The translations under genes were made by a program, and so were the position numbers. 42,975 bases of DNA, taken from positions 1 through 42,975 of the forward strand of contig CAMXAZ010000022.1 in NCBI GenBank assembly GCA_947179295.1. The letters are read 5' to 3'. Source of the DNA: an uncultured Muribaculaceae bacterium. Its GTDB lineage: Bacteria > Bacteroidota > Bacteroidia > Bacteroidales > Muribaculaceae. Shown piece after piece: positions 18,404 through 27,675 of the stretch; positions within the stretch are counted from its first letter, which is position 1, and each line of letters starts with the position of its first letter. The notes beneath the pieces were generated by a model that did no database searches, had not been told where the DNA came from, and saw only the letters and a program-made list of their open reading frames with translations.

Positions 18404-19561
18404 ATGCCACATAATATAGCAATCCTCGGCTCGACCGGGTCGATCGGAACGCAGACACTCGATGTCATATCCCACTTCCCTGACCGGTTCAAGGCCACGG
18501 TGCTGACAGCCGGCTCGAAGGTCGATGAGCTGATAGAGCAGGCGCGGGTCCACCGTCCGGCCCTGGCTATCATAGCCGATGAGTCGAAATATGCCCGTCT
18601 GCACGAAGCTCTCTCCCCCTTAGGCATAGAGACCGCAGCCGGCGCCGCGGCAATAGCCGATGCGATGGAGCGCGACGATTTCGACACGGTGGTGACCGCC
18701 ACCGTGGGCTACAGCGGCCTTCTCCCCACCGTCCGCGCCATCCGCTCAGGCAAGGAAATAGCCCTGGCCAACAAGGAGACTCTCGTGGTGGCCGGCGAAC
18801 TGGTCAGCCGCCTTCTGGCCGAGTCAAAGTCAAAAGTGATACCCGTTGACTCTGAGCACTCGGCCATCTACCAGTGTCTGGTCGGCGAGGAAAAAGGCTC
18901 GGTCAACAAACTGATCATCACCGCATCGGGCGGCCCGTTCCGCACAATGGACAGCGAACGCATAGCCCGGATGACCGCCCGCGAGGCTCTGCTGCACCCG
19001 CGCTGGCAGATGGGAGCCAAGATAACCATCGACTCGGCCACCATGCTCAACAAGGCCTTTGAGATCATCGAGGCCCGCTGGCTTTTCGACATCGAGCCGG
19101 AGAGAATCGAGGCCGTGGTGCATCCGCAGTCAATCATCCACTCGATGGTCGAGTTTATCGACGGTGCCGTCAAAGCCCAGCTCGGAATTCCTGACATGCG
19201 CCTGCCTATCCGATATGCTCTCGGCGATGCCTCGCGCCTGCCCTCGTCGGAACGCCCGCTTAGTCTTGCCGATTATTCAACGCTGACTTTCGAGAAGCCC
19301 GATGCCGAAAAATTTCCCTGCCTGACCCTCGCACCCTATGCCCTCAGCCGCGGCGGAAACACGGCCTGCATCATCAACGCCGCCAACGAAGTGGCAGTGC
19401 GCGCCTTCCTTGACGGACGCATCTCCTTCCCGGCCATCTACAGCAGCATCACCGAGGCGCTTGAGGCCATCGACTTCATTGCATGTCCGTCGCTCGACGA
19501 CTATGTGGCCACACATCACGCCACCATCAAATTCACTGAAGAAAATCTGACCCGCAAATAA
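18404..19561 (+). CDS. dxr: 1-deoxy-D-xylulose-5-phosphate reductoisomerase
   Basis: Converts DXP to 2-C-methyl-D-erythritol 4-phosphate with NADPH, the first committed step of the MEP isoprenoid pathway, in the cytoplasm. The 385-residue protein starts with the NADPH-binding motif LGSTGSIGTQTLDV. It has ANKETLVVAGELV and PVDSEHSAIYQCL, where the metal-binding acidic residues lie, then SGGPFR, and HPRWQMGAKITIDSATMLNK of the catalytic loop. The length is normal. rseP follows 44 bp downstream, an arrangement common in bacteria, so the two are probably cotranscribed. Confidence 0.96.
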   Translation: MPHNIAILGSTGSIGTQTLDVISHFPDRFKATVLTAGSKVDELIEQARVHRPALAIIADESKYARLHEALSPLGIETAAGAAAIADAMERDDFDTVVTATVGYSGLLPTVRAIRSGKEIALANKETLVVAGELVSRLLAESKSKVIPVDSEHSAIYQCLVGEEKGSVNKLIITASGGPFRTMDSERIARMTAREALLHPRWQMGAKITIDSATMLNKAFEIIEARWLFDIEPERIEAVVHPQSIIHSMVEFIDGAVKAQLGIPDMRLPIRYALGDASRLPSSERPLSLADYSTLTFEKPDAEKFPCLTLAPYALSRGGNTACIINAANEVAVRAFLDGRISFPAIYSSITEALEAIDFIACPSLDDYVATHHATIKFTEENLTRK

Positions 19562-19605
19562 AGAGGTTGTAAAAAGCAACATCATAAGCAACACTGACAA
19601 TTCTT

Positions 19606-20961
19606 ATGGAAACATTCCTTATAAAAGCCCTCCAGCTCATAGTGGCCCTGGCCTTCCTCGTGATCATCCACGAATTCGGCCACTTCATTTTCGCCCGCAT
19701 TTTCGGCATCAGAGTCGAAAAATTCTACATGTTTTTCGACCCCTACTTCTCGCTGTTCAAGTGGAAACCCAAAGCCAAAGAGGGTGCCGACCCTGACAAA
19801 AGCTCATGGCGCGACACTGAATACGGCATTGGCTGGCTCCCGCTCGGAGGCTACTGCAAGATCTCAGGCATGATCGACGAGTCGATGGACACCGAGCAGA
19901 TGAAGCAGGAGCCCAAACCCTGGGAATTCCGCACCAAACCGGCCTGGCAGAGACTGCTGGTGATGCTCGGCGGTGTGCTCTTCAACTTCATACTCGCTAT
20001 TCTGATCTATGCCGGCATTGCCATGCACTGGGGATCGCAGTACATACCGTTCGAGGCTGCTACCGAAGGCTTCGACTTCGCTCCCGCAGCCCAGAAAGTG
20101 GGATTCCGCAACGGCGACATACCCTACAAGGCCGACGGCCGTCTGCTCGATGCATCGAAGGGTGACTATCCCTACCACATGGCCGACGCCGACGTGGTCA
20201 CAGTGATCCGCAACCACCGCGACACTGTCGACATCACCATCCCCGATGACTTCATCTTCCGTCTCAACGAAGACAAGGGCTTCCTGGCCTACCGCCTGCC
20301 GGTCTACATAGACCGAATCGTGCCCGGCGAGGCCGCCGCAAAGGCCGGCCTGAAAGAAGGTGACCACATCATAGCCGTTGACTCGACAGCCACCCCCTCG
20401 TTCACCGAACTCACCCCGGCCCTTGTCAGCCATGCCGGAAAAGAGACCACAGTGACCGTGGAGCGCGACGGCAAGACCCTGCGTCTGCCCGTCACTCCCA
20501 ACGAACACGGCAAACTCGGCTTCCAGCTCAGACCCATCACCGCCGTCTACACCCCCGTGACCATTGACTACAACTTCTTCCAGTCATTCCCCAAAGGCTG
20601 GGAAATCGGCACCACAACCCTCACAAACTATGTCAGCTCGATGAAGCACGTCTTCTCGCAGGAGGGAGCCGAGAGCCTCGGAGGTTTCGGCGCAATCGGC
20701 AACATGTTTCCCGAACGCTGGAACTGGCTCAGCTTCTGGGAAATCACGGCCTTCCTTTCCGTGGCGCTCGCCTTCATGAACATCATTCCCATTCCCGGAC
20801 TCGATGGCGGACACGTCATGTTCCTCCTCTACGAGATCATCACCCGCAGGCAGGCTCCGGAAAAGGTGCTGATCGTGGCCCAGTACATCGGCATGGCCTT
20901 CCTGCTTCTGCTGCTGCTCTACGCCAACGGCAACGATATATTCCGGGCGTTCTTCAAATAG
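19606..20961 (+). CDS. rseP: RseP-family site-2 intramembrane zinc metalloprotease
   Basis: Cleaves membrane proteins such as anti-sigma factors or signal-peptide remnants within the inner membrane. The 451-residue protein has the zinc motif His22-Glu23-Phe-Gly-His26 in the first membrane helix (about 8-30). A second helix is at about 122-145 (LLVMLGGVLFNFILAILIYA). A periplasmic region containing PDZ-like sequence spans about 170-320 (GEAAAKAGLKEGDHIIAVDS). The third zinc ligand Asp400 is in IPIPGLDGGH, and a last helix is near the C-terminus. The length is typical of Bacteroidetes RseP. It is the second gene of the dxr run and 49 bp ahead of the methyltransferase gene. Confidence 0.94.
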   Translation: METFLIKALQLIVALAFLVIIHEFGHFIFARIFGIRVEKFYMFFDPYFSLFKWKPKAKEGADPDKSSWRDTEYGIGWLPLGGYCKISGMIDESMDTEQMKQEPKPWEFRTKPAWQRLLVMLGGVLFNFILAILIYAGIAMHWGSQYIPFEAATEGFDFAPAAQKVGFRNGDIPYKADGRLLDASKGDYPYHMADADVVTVIRNHRDTVDITIPDDFIFRLNEDKGFLAYRLPVYIDRIVPGEAAAKAGLKEGDHIIAVDSTATPSFTELTPALVSHAGKETTVTVERDGKTLRLPVTPNEHGKLGFQLRPITAVYTPVTIDYNFFQSFPKGWEIGTTTLTNYVSSMKHVFSQEGAESLGGFGAIGNMFPERWNWLSFWEITAFLSVALAFMNIIPIPGLDGGHVMFLLYEIITRRQAPEKVLIVAQYIGMAFLLLLLLYANGNDIFRAFFK

Positions 20962-21010
20962 CCCGGCCCCTCTCCCCCCCCGCTCCCACACTCTGTTATA
21001 AACTGTCAAT

Positions 21011-22204
21011 ATGTCATCATCACAGCTTAAAACCATAATCCTCAAGCGCGGAAAAGAAGAATCGCTCCTGCGCTTCCACCCGTGGGTGTTTTCAGGTGCC
21101 ATCGCCAGCCTGCCCGACGGTCTTGAAGAAGGCGAGACCGTAAGAGTAGAGGCCTCTGACGGACGCTGTCTCGGAACAGGCCACTATGAGATCGGCTCCA
21201 TAGCCGTGCGTATGCTCGAAAACACCGACTCGGCAATCGACGGCAACTTCTATGCCTCGCGTCTGCGCCACGCCTGGGACCTGCGCCGGCGCCTCGGCCT
21301 GATCCGCCCCGACAACTCCACCTTCCGTCTGGTTCATGGCGAAGGCGACTTCCTGCCCGGATGCGTTGTAGACATCTATGGAGACACAGCCGTGCTCCAG
21401 GCCCACAGCCCAGGTATGCACTACGCCCGCCAGACCATAGCCGAAGAACTGACCCGCCTGCCCGATGCCGGAATCAAGAACGTCTACTACAAATCAGAGA
21501 CAACCCTCCCCTTCAAAGCCCGCCTCGATCCGGTCAACGATTATATAATAGGTGGCTACAACACCAATATCGCAATTGAAAACGGTCTGAAATTCAACAT
21601 CGACTGGCTCAAGGGGCAGAAAACCGGCTTCTTCGTAGACCAGCGCGACAACCGCTCGCTGCTGCAGAAATACAGCGCTGGAGCCAGAGTGCTCAACATG
21701 TTCTGCTACACAGGCGGCTTCTCGGTCTACTCGATGCGCGGCGGCGCCGAACTGGTCCACTCCGTCGACAGCTCGGCCAAGGCCATCACCCTCACCGATG
21801 CCAACATCGAGCTGAACTTCCCCGGCGACACCCGCCACAAATCATTTGCCGAAGACGCCTTCAAATACCTTGCAAAGGTTGAGAAAGGAGCCTATGACCT
21901 CATCATCCTCGACCCGCCCGCCTTCGCCAAACACCGCAGCGCAATCCGCAACGCAATGATAGGCTACCGCAGGCTCAACGCCGCCGCCTTCGAGAAAATC
22001 GCTCCCGGAGGAGTGCTCTTCACCTTCTCCTGCTCGCAGGCCATCAGCAAAGAGCAGTTCCGCCTGGCCGTCTTCACCGCGGCCGCCATGTCAGGTCGCC
22101 GTGTGCGCATTCTCCATCAGCTCACCCAGCCGGCCGACCATCCGGTCAACATCTACCACCCCGAAGGCGAATATCTCAAAGGACTCGTGCTCTATGTCGA
22201 GTAA
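21011..22204 (+). CDS. RlmI-like 23S rRNA (cytosine-C5) methyltransferase
   Basis: A SAM-dependent methyltransferase predicted to make m5C in 23S rRNA, as E. coli RlmI does at C1962. The 397-residue protein has an N-terminal PUA domain (about 1-80, RFHPWVFSGAIASL). Next come the RlmI hallmark TGFFVDQRDNRSLL (about 207-220), SAM motif I around residue 235 (VLNMFCYTGGFSVYSMRGGA), motif IV LIILDPPAFAKH and the catalytic-cysteine segment FTFSCSQAIS. The substrate position is inferred from the family. It is spaced 49 bp from rseP and 62 bp from the peptidase gene. Confidence 0.9.
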   Translation: MSSSQLKTIILKRGKEESLLRFHPWVFSGAIASLPDGLEEGETVRVEASDGRCLGTGHYEIGSIAVRMLENTDSAIDGNFYASRLRHAWDLRRRLGLIRPDNSTFRLVHGEGDFLPGCVVDIYGDTAVLQAHSPGMHYARQTIAEELTRLPDAGIKNVYYKSETTLPFKARLDPVNDYIIGGYNTNIAIENGLKFNIDWLKGQKTGFFVDQRDNRSLLQKYSAGARVLNMFCYTGGFSVYSMRGGAELVHSVDSSAKAITLTDANIELNFPGDTRHKSFAEDAFKYLAKVEKGAYDLIILDPPAFAKHRSAIRNAMIGYRRLNAAAFEKIAPGGVLFTFSCSQAISKEQFRLAVFTAAAMSGRRVRILHQLTQPADHPVNIYHPEGEYLKGLVLYVE

Positions 22205-22266
22205 GAAGATGGTCCGTAACGACTGACAGAACATCAAATACCATTCTCATAACCAATCTCATAACC

Positions 22267-24279
22267 ATGTCATTAACCAAATTTATTGTTCCTGCAATGG
22301 CAGCAATGGCAATCACAGCCTGCGGTTCAAAGACCGCACAGGAAACGGCTGACGATTTCGACTACACAGTCGACCGTTTCGCCGACATCGAGGTGCTTCG
22401 CTACAAAGTGCCCGATTTTGAGAATCTGACCCCTCAGCAGCGCATCCTCATCTACTATCTGACCGAGGCAGCCATCACCGGCCGCGACATTCTCTGGGAT
22501 CAGAACGGTAAATACAACCTCGCCATCCGCGACCTCATCGAAAACGTCTACACCAACTTCGACGGCGACCGCGAGAGCGACGAATTCAAAGGCCTCGAAC
22601 TCTATCTGAAGCAGATCGAGTTTGCCAACGGCATCCATCACCACTATTCGATGGACAAGTTCACCCCCGTGTTCAGCCGCGAATTCCTCGCCGACCGGGC
22701 GGCAAAACTTCCCGCCGACCGGCAGCCCGAAGATCTGGAGACACTCCTGACCGTCATTTTCGACCCCACTGTGATGCCCAAGCGCGTCAACCAGGCCGAA
22801 GGCCAGGACCTCATCCTCACATCGGCCAACAATCTCTACGAAAACATCTCGCAGCCCGAAGTCGAGAATTACTACAACGCTCTTAAAGACACCACCGACG
22901 CCACCCCCGTTTCATGGGGCCTGAACGCACGCCTCACAAAGCAGGACGGCAAAGTGGTAGAGCAGGTCTACAAGGTGGGCGGTCTCTATTCCGAATCCAT
23001 CTCAAAAATAGTAGATCTTCTCGGTAAAGCAGCCGAATATGCCGAAAACGACTCTCAGCGCGCCATCATCAACAAGCTTATCGAATATTACCGCACCGGC
23101 AATCTGAAGACCTTCGACGAATACTCTATAGCCTGGGTTGAAGACACCGCCTCGCAGGTCGACTTCATCAACGGATTCATTGAAAGCTACGGCGACCCCC
23201 TCGGAATGACCGGCGCATATGAATCAATAGTCAACTTCAAGAATCAAGAAGCCTCTCACCGCACCGAAGTAATCTCAGGCAACGCCGAATGGTTCGAGCA
23301 GCACTCGCCAGTTGATCCCCGTTTCCGCAAAGACGAAGTGAAAGGAGTCAGCGCCAAGGTGATCACAGCCGCAATCCTCGCCGGCGACGCTTACCCCGCC
23401 ACTCCCATCGGCATCAACCTTCCGAACGCCAACTGGATTCGCGCCGCCCACGGTTCGAAGTCTGTAACCCTCGAAAACATCACCGAGGCATATGACCAGG
23501 CATCGCACGGCAACGGCTTCAACGAAGAATTCGTGATCGACAAGGAGACATCCGACCTTCTCGACAAATACCTCTTCATCACTGACAATCTCCACACCGA
23601 CCTCCACGAATGCCTCGGTCATGCCTCCGGACGCCTGCTGCCCGGTGTAGACCCCGACGCGCTGAAAGCCCACGGATCAACCCTTGAGGAAGCCCGCGCC
23701 GACCTCTTCGCCCTCTACTACCTCGCCGATCCGAAGCTCCTTGAGCTCGGTCTGCTCGACAACCCCGATGCCTACAAGGCCGAGTACTACAAATACATCC
23801 TCAACGGCCTCATGACTCAGCTCATGCGTATCGAACCCGGAAAAGACGTAGAGGAAGCCCACATGCGCAACCGCCAGCTTATCTCTGCCTGGGGCTATGA
23901 AAAAGGCAAGCCCGACAACGTGATCGAAATGGTGAAACGCGACGGCAAGACCTTCATCAAGATCAACGACTACGCCAAACTCCGCGAACTCTTCGGCCAG
24001 CTTCTCGGCGAAGTGCAGCGCATCAAGAGCGAAGGCGACTACCAGGCCGGACGCGACCTCGTGGAGAACTACGGTGTCAAAGTCGATCCCGCCCTCCACA
24101 AGGAAGTGCTCGAACGCTACGCCAAACTCAACATCGCACCTTACAAGGGCTTCGTCAACCCCGTCTACACCCCTGTCACCGACAAAGACGGCAACATCAC
24201 CGACGTGACTATCAGCTACGACGAAGACTATCTCCCCCAGGTGCTCCGCTACTCGAAACAATATCGCACATTGAAATAA
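22267..24279 (+). CDS. Dipeptidyl-peptidase III (family M49) lipoprotein
   Basis: A zinc exopeptidase that removes dipeptides from the N-terminus of oligopeptides. The 670-residue protein has the zinc motif His447-Glu448-Cys-Leu-Gly-His452, the five-residue-spaced HECLGH form known from Bacteroides DPP III. The third ligand is Glu475 in LEEARADLF. The signal peptide is of the lipoprotein type with Cys19 (MAITAC); the residues after the cysteine (GSKTAQE) are not acidic enough for surface export, so a periplasmic inner-leaflet location is more likely. Related proteins in this phylum are often misnamed dihydrofolate reductase; nothing here supports that name. Confidence 0.93.
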   Translation: MSLTKFIVPAMAAMAITACGSKTAQETADDFDYTVDRFADIEVLRYKVPDFENLTPQQRILIYYLTEAAITGRDILWDQNGKYNLAIRDLIENVYTNFDGDRESDEFKGLELYLKQIEFANGIHHHYSMDKFTPVFSREFLADRAAKLPADRQPEDLETLLTVIFDPTVMPKRVNQAEGQDLILTSANNLYENISQPEVENYYNALKDTTDATPVSWGLNARLTKQDGKVVEQVYKVGGLYSESISKIVDLLGKAAEYAENDSQRAIINKLIEYYRTGNLKTFDEYSIAWVEDTASQVDFINGFIESYGDPLGMTGAYESIVNFKNQEASHRTEVISGNAEWFEQHSPVDPRFRKDEVKGVSAKVITAAILAGDAYPATPIGINLPNANWIRAAHGSKSVTLENITEAYDQASHGNGFNEEFVIDKETSDLLDKYLFITDNLHTDLHECLGHASGRLLPGVDPDALKAHGSTLEEARADLFALYYLADPKLLELGLLDNPDAYKAEYYKYILNGLMTQLMRIEPGKDVEEAHMRNRQLISAWGYEKGKPDNVIEMVKRDGKTFIKINDYAKLRELFGQLLGEVQRIKSEGDYQAGRDLVENYGVKVDPALHKEVLERYAKLNIAPYKGFVNPVYTPVTDKDGNITDVTISYDEDYLPQVLRYSKQYRTLK

Positions 24280-24327
24280 ATTTCAGTTATCCGAAAATAA
24301 CCCGACATCAAAACATAAAGACTTCAT

Positions 24328-26730
24328 ATGACATCTATGAAACGTCTGTTCTCACTGCTGCCGCCATTCCTGATGGCGGCAGTTCTTTGGGGGGCTGCTC
24401 CCTCCGACTATTACAAAAGCTGCGAAGGCAAAAAAGCAGCTGATCTTCTGTCAGCCCTGTGCAAAGTTGTGGGCCCGCATACCAACGTAGGCTACAGCGG
24501 CCTGTGGGATGTCTACGGCTCCTCTGACCTTGACGAAAACGGAAAGGTCTGGGACATGTATTCGACCAAACGCTGGACCTACCGCAAAGAACAATGCGGC
24601 AACTACTCGAAAGTAGGCGACTGCTACAACCGCGAACACTCCATGCCGAAAAGCTGGTTTGAAGACGCAACCCCGATGTATTCCGATGCTTTCCACATCT
24701 ACCCTACTGACGGCAAGGTCAACGGACAGCGCAGCAACCATCCCTACGGCGAATGCGCCAACGGCTCTTCTATTGCCGCCGCCAACGGAGTCAAGCCTCT
24801 CGGCAAGCTCGGAGCCTCAACCTTCCCCGGCTATTCCGGCACTGTATTCGAGCCGGTCGATGAATACAAAGGTGACTTCGCGCGTACCTATTTCTATATG
24901 GCCGCGGCCTACAACGACCGCATCGCCTCCTGGGATGCCTCTGAAGCAAAAGCCATGCTCGACCAGAACAGCTATCCGGTATTCGATGCCTGGGCCGTCA
25001 ATCTGCTTCTCAAATGGCATCGCCAGGACCCGGTCAGCCAGAAAGAAATAGCCCGCAACGAAGCCGTCAGCAAATATCAGGGCAACCGCAACCCCTTCAT
25101 CGACTACCCCGATCTTGCCGAACACGTCTGGGGTGACAAGAAAACCGAAGGCTGGCACTCATCGGCCACCATGCAGCCGGTGATCAATCTTCCGCTTGAC
25201 GGCTCGACCGTCAACTTCGGAGTCACAGCCGTCAACTATCCCCTGCAGGTGCCGGTGAGAATCGAAGGCATGAACCTCACATCGGCTGTCAGCCTGGCCG
25301 TCAGCTCGACCGATTTCTCGCTCTCGCGCACATCAGTTCCGGCATCCGAAATCAACGGATCGGCAGCCACAGTCACTGTCACCTTCCGCTCCTCGACAGC
25401 CAAAAATGCCACTGCGGTCCTGACACTCACTTCCGGATCACTCGTGACAAAAGTCAACCTCACAGCCAGCGCCATCAACGGCATCCCGGCCCATGAGGCG
25501 GCCTATGTGACCGAAGACTCTTTCACCGCCTGCTGGACAGGTCTTGCAGGAGACTCGGACTATACTCTGACCGTCTGCCTCAACGGCACCCCGATCAGCG
25601 GCTACCCCGTGACCGTGCGCGCAGATGACGGTCGCCACATTGTGAGCGGCCTCGAACCGGGCACCACCTATACCTATCAGCTCTCATCGGCCACAATGAA
25701 ATCAAACATCGTGACCGTGACCACCGCCGTGCCCCAGCCGTCAATTGACATCATGCACTACGGCTCCGACAGCCGCGTGGTGCTCACAGCAATGCCCGGC
25801 GAGCCCTCTGACTGCGAGGAATTCTGGCTTGAGACCGAAAACATCGACTCTGAAATCACCCTCTCGGTAAGCAGTCCCTTCGAACTCTCGACCGACAAGG
25901 CCGAATGGGCCCGCACCCTGATCCTCAGCCCGATGGAAGACCGCTTCTACATCCGCATCGCCGCAAGCCCTGCCGGACACTACGAAACGTTCATCACCGC
26001 CACTGCCGGAAGCTATTCCACCGACGACTCGATGGTGGAAGCCATCGTGACCGATCCCTCGGTACCGACATTCATCGAGACATTCAACCCCACCGGAAGC
26101 ACCTCTTACGGAAACCACGTCTACAAGGGCTCGGCCACCACATGGAACTGCAAAGATGTGCTCTTCAGCGCATCGGAAGGCATTGACAAAACAGGCGCCG
26201 TGCGCTTCGGCAAAACCACATCAAGCTCCATCACCACCGCATCAGCCAAGCCTGCCGGCATCGGCACCATAAGCTTCCAGGCCAAACTCTTCGGCACCGA
26301 TGATGACGCAGCCATCGAAGTGGAATACTCGGCTGACAGCGGCCAGACATGGCAGAGCGCAGGCAAAGCCGAAATAAGCTCATCGGCTTACACGGAATTC
26401 ACCTTCCCGGTCAACGTCAAAGGCGACAATCTCATCCGTCTGCGCCAGACCTCCGGCGAGCGCGTGAACATCGACAACCTCACCGTGACCGACTATGCAG
26501 GCCAGTCTGCCATCGAGATAGTCGATGACATCCAGACCTGGGAAGCCTACTCGCTCGGCGGCTCACTCGTCATCGAGAACCACGGCGAAGCCTCCCGCTT
26601 CATCGTCTACAATCTCGAAGGCATGATCCTCGCTGACCGCACAGTCAGCGGAAGCGCCACACTTCCGCTCACACCCGGCTTCTACATCGTCTCCAACCTC
26701 ACCGACATCCGCCGCGTGGTAGTTAAATAA
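24328..26730 (+). CDS. Secreted endonuclease I-family nuclease with C-terminal type IX sorting domain
   Basis: An extracellular non-specific nuclease. After a signal peptide (about 1-24) the endonuclease I domain (about 25-270) shows NREHSMPKSW at 101-110, with His104 as the likely general base, and AFHIYPTDGKVNGQRSN at about 121-137. The middle has a BACON/Ig-like strand region (about 290-385) and a fibronectin III-like segment (about 387-470). A further beta region is followed by a jelly-roll-like domain (about 570-730) ending with INIDNLTV-type sequence. The last about 65 residues (SLGGSLVIENHG, FIVYNLEGMIL, TPGFYIVSN, ending RRVVVK) have the pattern of a T9SS type A sorting signal. The next gene starts 14 bp downstream. 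Catalytic function is well supported; the sorting domain is pattern-based. Confidence 0.87.
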   Translation: MTSMKRLFSLLPPFLMAAVLWGAAPSDYYKSCEGKKAADLLSALCKVVGPHTNVGYSGLWDVYGSSDLDENGKVWDMYSTKRWTYRKEQCGNYSKVGDCYNREHSMPKSWFEDATPMYSDAFHIYPTDGKVNGQRSNHPYGECANGSSIAAANGVKPLGKLGASTFPGYSGTVFEPVDEYKGDFARTYFYMAAAYNDRIASWDASEAKAMLDQNSYPVFDAWAVNLLLKWHRQDPVSQKEIARNEAVSKYQGNRNPFIDYPDLAEHVWGDKKTEGWHSSATMQPVINLPLDGSTVNFGVTAVNYPLQVPVRIEGMNLTSAVSLAVSSTDFSLSRTSVPASEINGSAATVTVTFRSSTAKNATAVLTLTSGSLVTKVNLTASAINGIPAHEAAYVTEDSFTACWTGLAGDSDYTLTVCLNGTPISGYPVTVRADDGRHIVSGLEPGTTYTYQLSSATMKSNIVTVTTAVPQPSIDIMHYGSDSRVVLTAMPGEPSDCEEFWLETENIDSEITLSVSSPFELSTDKAEWARTLILSPMEDRFYIRIAASPAGHYETFITATAGSYSTDDSMVEAIVTDPSVPTFIETFNPTGSTSYGNHVYKGSATTWNCKDVLFSASEGIDKTGAVRFGKTTSSSITTASAKPAGIGTISFQAKLFGTDDDAAIEVEYSADSGQTWQSAGKAEISSSAYTEFTFPVNVKGDNLIRLRQTSGERVNIDNLTVTDYAGQSAIEIVDDIQTWEAYSLGGSLVIENHGEASRFIVYNLEGMILADRTVSGSATLPLTPGFYIVSNLTDIRRVVVK

Positions 26731-26744
26731 AACATTCTCACTAT

Positions 26745-27527
26745 ATGGGCTTAGATATCTATTCAGGAAAACTGACCCGCTACTACAGCCGCAACTGGAA
26801 AACCATCGTCCAGCAGATGTCTGAGGAAAACGGACAGAAATGCGTAATGACAGACGGTTCAGGCAATGAAATGAAACCGGTTGAAGATCCGTCGGAAATT
26901 GATCAGATAAGAGAAACGGTCACACGATGGATTGACAATATCGCCACCGGCATCGACCAGCCTCTCCCTTCGCCATTATGGGACGAGACAAGCGAATGCG
27001 CTTACTATACCGACAAACCGGATTGGGAAGCATTCGGCGCACTGATGTTGTTGCAGGCCTGCCAGTCTCTGAATCGCCCGTTGCCGGAATATGTGGAAAA
27101 CAGATGGGACGCACTTGATGACCCTATAGTCAAGGAAGCCATGTCGAAAAAAATAGTCAACTCATTGCTTTATAATGTAGATCTCTGGCTGCCCATTCCT
27201 GACAATGCCATTTTTATAGCGGCATACCCTACAGGCAATGAAGGCTCGATCTCCACGGTCTCTCTTCTGAAAAAGGAATTGGAAGATCTGAACCGGCAAC
27301 TGTGGAATGCCGATGAGGCTACCATACTCACCTGGCGAAACGACAAATATTATGTCCCGGTAAAAACCAAAGAACCGAAACTCCTTTTAGGATTCATCCG
27401 TCGTACTAACAAAACGCCCAAAGAAATCTATCGCACCGAAGATCTGGCTCAATGCGCCTACTCGATGCTCTACCAGGCAGTCCGCTTTGCGGAAGAACAT
27501 CGGGTTCCGATATTGTTGGACTATTAG
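26745..27527 (+). CDS. Unrecognised AT-rich cytoplasmic protein downstream of the secreted nuclease
   Basis: A 260-residue protein without signal peptide or membrane segments. It begins MGLDIYSGKLTRYYSRNWKT and is acidic, tryptophan and tyrosine rich, and mainly helical by eye. I do not recognise the family with confidence. The start of type MGLDIY followed by one compact domain is shared by many small hypothetical proteins, and some polymorphic-toxin immunity proteins look like this, but this is only an impression. Its base composition is lower in G+C than its neighbours; a sampled 60-base line (27121-27180) has 21 G or C. It starts 14 bp after the nuclease gene and ends at two strong hairpins, so it may be an inserted gene using the nuclease transcript. 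Confidence 0.65.
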   Translation: MGLDIYSGKLTRYYSRNWKTIVQQMSEENGQKCVMTDGSGNEMKPVEDPSEIDQIRETVTRWIDNIATGIDQPLPSPLWDETSECAYYTDKPDWEAFGALMLLQACQSLNRPLPEYVENRWDALDDPIVKEAMSKKIVNSLLYNVDLWLPIPDNAIFIAAYPTGNEGSISTVSLLKKELEDLNRQLWNADEATILTWRNDKYYVPVKTKEPKLLLGFIRRTNKTPKEIYRTEDLAQCAYSMLYQAVRFAEEHRVPILLDY

Positions 27528-27538
27528 AGATGCATCTT

Positions 27539-27586
27539 AGAGTGTGTTTACTTTTAACTTTATGAAGTCAAAAGTAAACACACTCT
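27539..27586. terminator. Perfect 17-bp hairpin (bidirectional terminator or inserted palindrome)
   Basis: AGAGTGTGTTTACTTTT pairs perfectly with AAAAGTAAACACACTCT. The stem continues past one mismatch (ACTT/AAGT) to a TATG loop. It lies 12 bp after the AT-rich gene. The T-rich and A-rich arms suit termination in both directions. Confidence 0.75.
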
Positions 27587-27597
27587 TAATGACAAAT

Positions 27598-27639
27598 GAG
27601 AAAGGGGAAACGACCGGTAACGGACGTTTCCCCTTTCTC
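27598..27639. terminator. Perfect 15-bp hairpin terminator between convergent genes
   Basis: GAGAAAGGGGAAACG pairs with CGTTTCCCCTTTCTC, extended inward by CCG/CGG around a GTAA loop and followed by TATTTT. Together with the hairpin just before it, it separates the plus-strand run from the convergent GH13 gene that ends at 27676. Confidence 0.85.
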
Positions 27640-27675
27640 TATTTTCCTGACCGCAACAGAGTGGTTGCGGATTGA

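Noticed and set aside
22267-24279. Dihydrofolate reductase, the name often given to this peptidase in databases
   Set aside because: The sequence has HECLGH and EEARAD zinc motifs of family M49 and no DHFR motif.
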